A DNA stretch of 64,000 nt, taken from NCBI GenBank assembly GCA_903995115.1, contig LR877167.1, positions 248,001 through 312,000 of the forward strand. Direction: 5' to 3'. The position numbers and the translations under genes are program-made. The stretch's first letter is position 1. Each line of letters starts with the position of its first letter. Positions 57,589 to 64,000 of this stretch are shown piece by piece. Source of the stretch: Angomonas deanei (lineage: Eukaryota; Euglenozoa; Kinetoplastea; Trypanosomatida; Trypanosomatidae). The notes beneath the pieces were generated by a model. It worked only from the letters and a program-made list of their open reading frames with translations. It was not told the origin of the DNA and searched no databases.

Positions 57589-58376
57589 TGAATGGGGTGT
57601 TTTATTTATTGTTTATATATAGTGTTACGTATATAATTTAGGATCAATTTCTATTAATGGTGTTTTTGGATCAAGATGTTCTTGTCTTTTTTTTTTTTTC
57701 GAAGCTTTTTATAATTATTTGGAGTTTCTCAAATAAATATGCTTCTTAGTGCTCTACAAGTCGAAAAGTATCGTGAAAGGTCTTTTCGTAAACAACAAGA
57801 AGAAAATCCGTTGTAGCGATAAGCACGTCTGTTGCTTATACACGGTTATTTCTCTTTCTTTGTGGTTTAAAGAAAAAGTCTCTGGAAATACTTAAAAAAA
57901 AAAAACACAGTAAATGGTGTTTTTTTTTCTTTCGGTCACTCCTTATTTTGTTTTTGTTTTTTGATACAAAAATAAATAAGTATGAATAAAGTGACGGAAA
58001 TTTGGGGTTAATAAATGATAATAAATGAAAAAATGCGATTCTTCAAAAAAAAAAAAAATTAACTACTTTTATAAAATAACTAAATAACAAAAGAGAAAAA
58101 AAAACTATAAAATGAAAGTTAATAGTAATAATAATAATAATATTATATTTATTATTGTTATTACTATTTGCTTTTATTCTTATTTGACTAAGCGGAAAAA
58201 AAAAAAGAAAAGAAAAGGGAGGGGGAAGTAAAAAATGAGACATAGAATAAGAATAAGGTGGACCAGGAATCACCATGTTCAATTGCACTACTATCATCCT
58301 TATTGTTTACAGAACGTTAACAACAACAACAACAACGAAAATAACACCCGATAGAAAACCACACACCGCTCCAATG
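57589..58376. other. AT-rich spacer upstream of the giant gene
   Basis: About 790 bases of A/T-rich DNA with A, T and AAT runs. It holds the 5' leader of the giant gene and the 3' UTR of the gene to the right. Open frames here are Phe/Ile/Asn-rich artefacts. I see no RNA gene. Confidence 0.5.
57891..57905 (-). promoter_or_regulatory. Putative trans-splice acceptor for the giant gene
   Basis: On the minus strand a run of 12 T is followed directly by AAG, with AG the complement of 57891-57892. This would give a 5' UTR of about 300 bases before the ATG at 57588. Other AGs lie closer, so the exact site is uncertain. Confidence 0.35.
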
Positions 58377-58952
58377 TCACCGCTTTTCTTTTGTGACAAA
58401 AAACAAAAACAGCAATGGGTCTCCTTCCCCCTTTACGGCGCTACTTTGCACCTCCACCGGCGTACACCGGTACACCCACGCGGTCGTGGAGACCTGAAGC
58501 ACGGAGGAGGGAAGAGGGCGAAGGGAGAATGGGGTGTCACTGCTGGGGGAAGGATCGATGGCGGCGGACTCTCTCCCGTCGTGACTCCTACGATCCTCTG
58601 ATCCACTGAGGGAGCGCAGCAGAGACTCCTCGACCCCACAGCAAGACCAATTATTATTGTTATGATGATTGTGGTTGTTAGGATGGCTGTCGTCCCCGCT
58701 GGTGCCGGGCGTCTGCATAAAATTAGCGCAGGAGATGAGAGAGGTTTGCTGTGTGAAGGGATGGATACGAATCCTATTATTATTATTATTGCGGTCTTGT
58801 GGGTTGACGTCCCCATCATCCGTCTTGACGCTCTTACTAGTGCTGGTTTCCTTTTGGTGATGACGCAAGTGTAAAAAAAGACGAAATAGTAAAACTAACT
58901 GCTGGCCGATTTCCTCCGGAAGGGGCGTGGAGGTTTCTTTCCCGAAAGACAC
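58377..58952 (-). CDS. Possible Asn/Ser-rich small protein, start unclear
   Basis: A 191-codon open frame in the right orientation and in a suitable gap, with poly-Asn runs (as in the genes farther left) and GC-rich Ser/Pro/Arg stretches. The frame has no upstream ATG: it opens after a TGA and the first candidate codon is GTG at 58952. An ATG at 58980 begins a different frame (MSFYTVDGLCV) that overlaps the same bases, so a one-base slip between them would give a normal start. I do not recognise the product. It could also be chance open frame in a UTR. Confidence 0.4.
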   Translation of the reverse strand: MSFGKETSTPLPEEIGQQLVLLFRLFLHLRHHQKETSTSKSVKTDDGDVNPQDRNNNNNRIRIHPFTQQTSLISCANFMQTPGTSGDDSHPNNHNHHNNNNWSCCGVEESLLRSLSGSEDRRSHDGRESAAIDPSPSSDTPFSLRPLPSSVLQVSTTAWVYRCTPVEVQSSAVKGEGDPLLFLFFVTKEKR

Positions 58953-59189
58953 AAAGACCGTCGACCGTGTAGAAACTCATCGACCCTAAAAACCGTCACT
59001 ACACCGCAAACAAACAAAAAGAAAGTAGGAAAAAAAGTGTGGAAATGATATTGGTCCCAATACCCAAACAAGAAGATTCAAAAAATTTCACCGTTCACTA
59101 ATCATCATAAGATGTATTCATATTTGTATACGTTAAAGCAACAGTGATCACTCGCCTATAAGCATGCATTTTTCATTTTTTTTCTTTTT

Positions 59190-61346
59190 TTAGCCAGATG
59201 CGACCCGATACGATTTCCAAATTCGTTTTACCATAAAACACAGTCCCACCACTGTCCACAGGGAGCAGACGGCAATGACGACGATTCCCGTCCGGTGGGA
59301 CCGCCAGTCGTGCGAGGCGCGCCGCTCCACTGGTCGCACTTCCGTCTGAACCTGCACAAGGGGGAAGTCGTACTCCACCGGTAGTCCCCAGATGGGGGGC
59401 ATCACGTCGTACAGCCCGGGACGCCAGCGGAAGGTGGGAAGGGTGTGCTCGGCGGTGGTGGGACCGCAGACGACGTGGGCCCGCCAGTCGCCGGGGTGCT
59501 GTGTCATGCCGCTCCAGGAGCTGATCTTGACGTCGGTGCCACCGTGATTGCGGTGCCCCAGCCGGGCGTAGCTGGGGCCGTACCGCTCTCTGCCGCCTTC
59601 CGGGTTCAGATCGCCCCGGGAGGCAATCGTGAGAAAGGAGGAACTGGCGGGGTCACAGGTGTGGCCGTCCGCGCCGGCGCCAGTGCAGTTGGGAATGAGA
59701 GAGAACGGATCACGCTTGTAGTCTCCTTTCCGCATGAGCCGCACGACCCCGTCGAGAGAGGTAATGTTTGCCTGGTCGCGGCGGAAGATGCGGGCACGGG
59801 AGGTGTTGGTGTACGAGTAGAGTTCCCCCAGTTCGGCGTACTGGGCCGCGGTGCCGGACTCCTGGTAGACTTGCTCGAAATACGGCATGTTGTAGCTCCC
59901 CCAGTAGGTCTGCTCGTTTAGCGTCTGAGTGAGGTCCTCCACCACCATACCGAAGGAGACGGGGTTAAACGCATTGGACGAGCCGGCGGCACTTTCGTCG
60001 CTGTCCGGCGGCATCTGAGGCAGCTGCTCGCCGACCCAGAAGACCCCTGAAGGGAGTGGGAGGCGGACGTGCTGCAGACGGCCCATATCTAGCACCATCC
60101 ACTGATTGCTGTAGGTGCCACTGTTGTGAAGGCCAAACCAGTAAAACCAGTTTTGAGGATCAGAGGAGGACAGCAAGTTGGCCAACTGCGTTCGTAGGAA
60201 GGTGGGCACCCGCCGCGGACGAACCGCGTCAAATAAACTGTTATTCGAGAGTCCAAACGTCGTCTCCATAATGGAGAACTGTCGGTGTGTCATGTACCAA
60301 TCATCCAGGCTGAACACCAACCCCGGGTAGGAGCTCATCGTCACCTGCTTCCGCACCTCCTCCTCCTCCTCGAGGTGCTCGAACCGATAGGTCTTGTACT
60401 GACGCATCATACTCTCGTAGCTGTTCCAGGTGACGTGGGCGGCGAAGAGATCCACCTCAGGGACCACCTTGATAAAGGCGGAGCAGTGCAGGTCGGTGAG
60501 GTAGCGAGGGAAGGCTGCCTCCAGCTCGGCCAGCCGTGAGACATCGGAGAGGGCGATGACTCTGGCGATGTCGCCCACCTCGCCCTGTGCGTTCAGCCAG
60601 TACAGGGTGGTGAAATTGAGCCACCGCTCCTCCCCCACCGCGACCCCCGCCGTCAGCTCCTCCCGCAGGCGACGGTTGTACCCGTCCACGAGTCCCGCCA
60701 TCATGGAGAGGAGTCGCTGCAGCTGACGGCCGTACGCCCCACTGTTGGGGTCCCGCACAATACTCTGAAGGAACTCCACCTGCTCTTCCGCCCATTCGGC
60801 GAACCCTTCTTGCTGCACCAAGGCCCCCAGACCATTCTCCCCAGTCCACGTGTTGTAGAAACTCATCTCCATCTGCTGCTGCGTGGCGTACCCCTCTGCG
60901 AGCCCCACGCCATAGTAGCCGAGGTCGGTCTCGGGTGGCAGGTCGTCCCTGCCGTCGTTGAGTGGGGAGGAGCGCAGGGTGACCTCCACCTCGTCCCATC
61001 CGGTGACGTAAAAAGAGTAATTCACGTCTGCGATGGAGACGACGGTTTGGTTACCGGTTTCATTGTTACCACACAGAAACGCATCTTCGCTTTCGTTGTG
61101 GATGGAGGGAAAGGGAAAGCCCGCTTCCGTTTCGTTTTTGTAAATTTCAAACTGTTGTGTTGTGTTATCGTAACAAACCACATAACGCACCATAGTTGGT
61201 GGACGTCCTTTACCCTTCGAGTTGGAGTGAAATGAATCGTGATGGTTCCCGCTGTCTTTATTTCCTGCAAACATGACACCCTGTACCATAACAAGGTGCA
61301 TTTGCAACAAGACAGTGAGAAAAACAAATATTTTTGTGAGAGACAT
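59190..61346 (-). CDS. p67: Lysosomal/endosomal p67-type phospholipase B-like membrane glycoprotein
   Basis: The 718-residue product starts at the ATG at 61346; the frame opens slightly earlier with TTG. A signal peptide (MSLTKIFVFLTVLLQMHLVM) is followed by a PLB-like (lamina ancestor/PLBD) ectodomain with about ten N-glycosylation sites, then one transmembrane helix (about 687-707, IVVIAVCSLWTVVGLCF) and a 12-residue basic tail. Family marks include YVTGWDEVEVTL, HCSAFIKVVPEVDLFAAH with HVTWNSY (Cys288 aligns with the self-cleavage/nucleophile Cys of Ntn-type PLBDs) and YWGSYNMPYF. In trypanosomes this protein is p67, an abundant lysosomal type I membrane glycoprotein needed for lysosome function. 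The short tail shows neither an obvious di-leucine nor a YxxPhi signal, unlike the di-leucine sorting I recall for T. brucei p67. Confidence 0.9.
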   Translation of the reverse strand: MSLTKIFVFLTVLLQMHLVMVQGVMFAGNKDSGNHHDSFHSNSKGKGRPPTMVRYVVCYDNTTQQFEIYKNETEAGFPFPSIHNESEDAFLCGNNETGNQTVVSIADVNYSFYVTGWDEVEVTLRSSPLNDGRDDLPPETDLGYYGVGLAEGYATQQQMEMSFYNTWTGENGLGALVQQEGFAEWAEEQVEFLQSIVRDPNSGAYGRQLQRLLSMMAGLVDGYNRRLREELTAGVAVGEERWLNFTTLYWLNAQGEVGDIARVIALSDVSRLAELEAAFPRYLTDLHCSAFIKVVPEVDLFAAHVTWNSYESMMRQYKTYRFEHLEEEEEVRKQVTMSSYPGLVFSLDDWYMTHRQFSIMETTFGLSNNSLFDAVRPRRVPTFLRTQLANLLSSSDPQNWFYWFGLHNSGTYSNQWMVLDMGRLQHVRLPLPSGVFWVGEQLPQMPPDSDESAAGSSNAFNPVSFGMVVEDLTQTLNEQTYWGSYNMPYFEQVYQESGTAAQYAELGELYSYTNTSRARIFRRDQANITSLDGVVRLMRKGDYKRDPFSLIPNCTGAGADGHTCDPASSSFLTIASRGDLNPEGGRERYGPSYARLGHRNHGGTDVKISSWSGMTQHPGDWRAHVVCGPTTAEHTLPTFRWRPGLYDVMPPIWGLPVEYDFPLVQVQTEVRPVERRASHDWRSHRTGIVVIAVCSLWTVVGLCFMVKRIWKSYRVASG

Positions 61347-61410
61347 TTTCAATTACTATTATTTTTTTTGTTCGATTGAAAATAAAAGGCTAAATAAATA
61401 TGTACCTGAA

Positions 61411-61442
61411 CTACCCGGAGAAAGAGGGAGAGAGAAAAAAAA
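61411..61442 (-). promoter_or_regulatory. Putative trans-splice acceptor for the p67-like gene
   Basis: The minus strand reads TTTTTTTTCTCTCTCCCTCT and then TTCTCCGGGTAG, with AG the complement of 61411-61412. The ATG at 61346 is the first ATG in the reading frame after it. Confidence 0.5.
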
Positions 61443-61602
61443 TGTGCGTTTCCACCCTTTAAACCGCGAAACATCATAATACACTTATCTTTTCCCACAA
61501 ATTGTTTTTGCTTTTTTTTTTTTATGTATATGTAATCACTAATATTTATCTTATTACTTTTTTTTTCTTCTTCTTCTTGCTCACTCACACATTTTCTTCT
61601 TT

Positions 61603-63591
61603 TTAAGACTCCTGAAGCCACAAAATGCGCATACGTCCATTAAAGCGTGTGAGCGATTCCTCTACTAGTCTACTTCGTAATGCCGCGGCGGTGTCGAACA
61701 GCTTCTGCGCCTCCGCCCCTCCCCCGTGTTGTACCTGCGAGGCAGAGTAATCTAGAATGCACCTCAGCAAGATGAGCATACTCTCCCAGCACTCAAACTC
61801 GGGCTCGGCGGTGGGGTGATCGGCAATATACTTCTCCATGTCGGCGTGCACCTCCGTGATACACTGCAGTAACTGTATCCAGACGGTAATGTGTACCCCT
61901 TCCGTGAAGTGCTGCTCCTCCCCTGCGAGGTCTCCTGCCGCTTGGGTGGTGAAGGCGGCCGCGCGCGTGCCATACCGGTAACCCGTCGCCGCCACCCGCA
62001 GGAAGACCATCTGCCCGGTGAAGACTTCCATCGCATGAGGGGCGCTGCGAGGGTCACTGAGGGCCCCTGTCTTCTCAATTAGCCGCTTCACATCATCCCA
62101 CCGCAGCTTCAACCCTTCCACGGTCTTTATCTCTGCCTTACTAGTACTATTATTATTGGTGTCTTCCTTTTCATTGCTCCCCTCCGCTGGTTTCGTGGGG
62201 TTCACGTCTTCTTGGATCTCCCCCACCATCAGCTCCGCATTGACGCCTTCCACATTTTCTGTCGGTTTCAGCACCGCTTCCTGACTAGTGGTGCTTTCCT
62301 GCTCCGTGGCCGGCTTCTTTCCTTCTCCCTCCGTCTTATGTGCAGCGACTAGCTGAGGCGGGGGATAGGAACGGAAGGAAAACTTCTCATCGTAGCAGAT
62401 GCGCATGGTCGACCACGGGTCTCTGGCGGCAATGTAGCGGCCCACCGTCCTGGCGTCCACCACCTTCTCTACCGTCTTCCACAGACGGCGGTACTCCTCG
62501 TCGTGTGCGGCGGAGGACCCACGCAGGGCGTAACGCAGCAACCGCTGCGCATCGGTGTCCCTACTGCGGTCGTCCACGGAGTACTTCACCAGCTCCATCA
62601 GCTGCGCAATGAGGTCGGCGGTGTAGAGCACCCCGGAGAGGGTAAGCATCGACAGCAGGGAGAGGTACAGGCGTCGCTCTGAGATGGGCCGCTCGTCGTG
62701 GAGGTCCATGTCGATACTACGCTCCACCGCCGCCAGTATCACGCTGCAGACGTCGGTGTCCTCAAAGTCGGTGGCCTTTATGGTGCCTGGTGCCGCGTTC
62801 ACCGGGGGACGCTTCATGACGGTCCCAATGTGAGGGATGCGCAGCTGAAGCGAGGGGACCTCCATGGCGGGGTGATCGGGTGAGACGAACTCCCACAAAA
62901 AGTGGTGCAGCTCCTGCAGCAGAAGGGTGCCGCTCTCGATGACAGGGAAATACTGCTTGTAGACGGACGGACTGAGACTGGCGGAGAGTTCCCTCAGATT
63001 GCCACGAATGCGCTGCAGTTGGGCGGCCAGCAGGGCGTTGGCCCGGTACCCCTTCAGTCGTGCTATTTCCTCTACCGCCAAGTGGTTGTACAGCTCCACC
63101 AGCTGACGCCGCCGTGCTTCGCGCCACTCGAACGGTTTACTCGCGCTGTGCTCCAACACCGTGTGAAGGGTCTCCACCACCGCAATATCGGGTCGTGCCC
63201 CTAGCGCCGTCATCTCATCGAACAAGAGGAAGATGTCATCGGTCTCGATGTGCTCGTAGCGGGCTGCACGGGTGAGAATGACGTTCAAGGTATCCACATC
63301 CACCTTCACCCCTCGCTGCTTCATTTCATTGTAGTAGGTGACCATCTCCGGGAAGGAGCTACACGCGCGGAGGGCGCCGTTGTAGGCGTAGGCTAAGTTA
63401 CGATGCGAGAATTGCAACCACTCCGTCGGGGTGCGGGGCTCGAGGGCGACGGACCACTTCTTTGCTGGCCAGTGACGCCGGGCCGCAATGTCAGCGGCAT
63501 AGCTGTCGGACCAGTTGGGGTTGTGATGCTTGGGGTCCCACACACTGCGAGGAATAGTGGTGGCTAACCAGAAACTGTTTCTTCGCATCAT
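61603..63591 (-). CDS. PPR-containing protein, probably mitochondrial
   Basis: The 662-residue product has a basic N-terminus (MMRRNSFWLATTIPRSVWDP) suited to mitochondrial import. Around residues 65-150 there are PPR-like helices: YAYNGALRACSSFPEMVTYY, EMKQRGVKVDVDTLNVIL, then LLFDEMTALGARPDIAVVE. The remainder is helical without a motif I recognise, with a charged, Thr/Lys/Glu-rich insert near residues 430-490. In trypanosomatids such proteins are mostly mitoribosome subunits, assembly factors or RNA-processing factors in the mitochondrion; which of these applies cannot be told. The double ATG at the start lies about 15 bases from a splice-acceptor-like AG. Confidence 0.8.
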   Translation of the reverse strand: MMRRNSFWLATTIPRSVWDPKHHNPNWSDSYAADIAARRHWPAKKWSVALEPRTPTEWLQFSHRNLAYAYNGALRACSSFPEMVTYYNEMKQRGVKVDVDTLNVILTRAARYEHIETDDIFLLFDEMTALGARPDIAVVETLHTVLEHSASKPFEWREARRRQLVELYNHLAVEEIARLKGYRANALLAAQLQRIRGNLRELSASLSPSVYKQYFPVIESGTLLLQELHHFLWEFVSPDHPAMEVPSLQLRIPHIGTVMKRPPVNAAPGTIKATDFEDTDVCSVILAAVERSIDMDLHDERPISERRLYLSLLSMLTLSGVLYTADLIAQLMELVKYSVDDRSRDTDAQRLLRYALRGSSAAHDEEYRRLWKTVEKVVDARTVGRYIAARDPWSTMRICYDEKFSFRSYPPPQLVAAHKTEGEGKKPATEQESTTSQEAVLKPTENVEGVNAELMVGEIQEDVNPTKPAEGSNEKEDTNNNSTSKAEIKTVEGLKLRWDDVKRLIEKTGALSDPRSAPHAMEVFTGQMVFLRVAATGYRYGTRAAAFTTQAAGDLAGEEQHFTEGVHITVWIQLLQCITEVHADMEKYIADHPTAEPEFECWESMLILLRCILDYSASQVQHGGGAEAQKLFDTAAALRSRLVEESLTRFNGRMRILWLQES

Positions 63592-63606
63592 GTGTCTCCG
63601 AAAAAA

Positions 63607-63648
63607 CTAAAAAAGAAACTTTAACGTGGAAGAGGAAAGGGAGGAAGT
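63607..63648 (-). promoter_or_regulatory. Putative trans-splice acceptor for the PPR gene
   Basis: A C/T-rich stretch on the minus strand (CTTCCTCCCTTTCCTCTTCC), then TTTCTTTTTTAG with AG the complement of 63607-63608, about 16 bases before the first ATG. The 5' UTR would be very short. Confidence 0.4.
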
Positions 63649-63819
63649 GTATACTTTTTTTTTTTCATTCATTTGGTATGAAAATAAAATGAACAGGGCA
63701 TGCACACACCAGTTGGTTGGGAATACAAGTAGCATATAGGAAGCAAACGAGAACAATGGTAACAACGATACAACTATAAACAACAATCATTGACATACAC
63801 ACGCCTTCTATTTTTCCTT

Positions 63820-64000
63820 TTACAACTGCGCCTCCTTGTGCATGTATGCATTGCACCCCACAGGGAGCGCCATGCGCGCCAGGAGGACCGTCTCCTCCCA
63901 AGTATTCATTTCTTCGGCTTTCCGCCGCAACGCCGCCAAATCCATCTTTTCCTTTTCATTTCGTTTTTCGGCCTGTTCTAGTTTTGTCTTTTGCTCAATC
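63820..64000 (-). CDS. C-terminal end of a coiled-coil-like protein, 5' part beyond window
   Basis: A frame open from the right edge ends at TAA (complement of 63820-63822). The last 59 residues start with a Lys/Glu-rich helix (KTKLEQAEKRNEKEKMDLAA) and finish with WEETVLLARMALPVGCNAYM and HKEAQL. The frame, orientation and spacing to the PPR gene fit the cluster. The family cannot be told from this piece. Confidence 0.65.
   Translation of the reverse strand, partial: IEQKTKLEQAEKRNEKEKMDLAALRRKAEEMNTWEETVLLARMALPVGCNAYMHKEAQL

Noticed and set aside
55850-57165. Non-coding satellite DNA
   Set aside because: The 114-bp units stay in one frame and changes are mostly silent or conservative.
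10332-57588. Long plus-strand open frames opposite the giant gene (for example 811 codons at 43554-45989, 472 codons at 55801-57219)
   Set aside because: They recur once per repeat unit, are Ser/Arg or Leu/Val monotonous, and mirror the codon bias of the real minus-strand frame.
58043-58297. 84-codon minus-strand frame in the spacer
   Set aside because: Composed of Phe, Ile, Asn and Ser from homopolymers; looks like 3' UTR.
1-64000. tRNA, rRNA, snoRNA, retroelement or transposon copies
   Set aside because: No recognisable tRNA arms, reverse transcriptase, transposase or terminal repeats were seen in reading either strand. Small structured RNAs could be missed without a covariance search.

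Overview
The window looks like nuclear DNA of a trypanosomatid (Kinetoplastea); the species cannot be named. Every supported gene lies on the minus strand, so the whole 64 kb reads right to left as one directional (polycistronic) cluster. No cis-intron is evident. Gene starts are preceded by polypyrimidine tracts and an AG typical of trans-splice acceptors. The gene set is also trypanosomatid: ecotin-like ISP protease inhibitors, a p67-type phospholipase B-like lysosomal membrane protein, a PPR protein, and a giant repeat protein of the kind found in the trypanosome cytoskeleton. Coding DNA is GC-rich; spacers are AT-rich with many A/T runs.

In transcription order (right to left): the C-terminal end of a coiled-coil protein (63820-64000); a putative mitochondrial PPR protein (61603-63591); the p67/PLB-like glycoprotein (59190-61346); a doubtful Asn-rich small gene (58377-58952); an enormous repeat gene (57588 down to 10332); a protein carrying 27 copies of an octapeptide (8005-9513); a fidgetin-like AAA ATPase (5558-7840, two frame breaks); two tandem ISP/ecotin genes (4929-5360 and 4209-4640) and a third ISP with a basic/Ser-rich tail (2755-3912); and an Asn-rich protein running off the left edge (1-2109).

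The centrepiece covers about 47 kb, three quarters of the window. I read it as one gene for a protein of roughly 15,700 residues. From the N-terminus it has a short unique head, 12 copies of a 38-residue acidic repeat, degenerate acidic repeats, a long field of PEHEMG/PEKEMG-type acidic repeats, seven 107-108-residue repeats, and then about 16 super-units of about 8 helical modules each (12 near-identical 1,908-bp units, two 1,977-bp units, two diverged units). It ends in a basic tail with one degenerate EF-hand loop. The helical modules (about 65-80 residues, with DP..N, LE..(L/M)KDRA.ELA, YPFL and PL.EL signatures) resemble, from memory, the GM6-type repeats of trypanosome flagellar attachment zone proteins. 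No calpain domain was seen.

As given, this gene is split into 13 overlapping open segments. Most breaks sit where repeat copies differ, and the sequence there holds bases of both variants. That is the expected mark of consensus errors in collapsed repeats rather than of gene decay. A run of 13 C followed by 14 G and then T runs at 48353-48408 is a clear low-quality patch.
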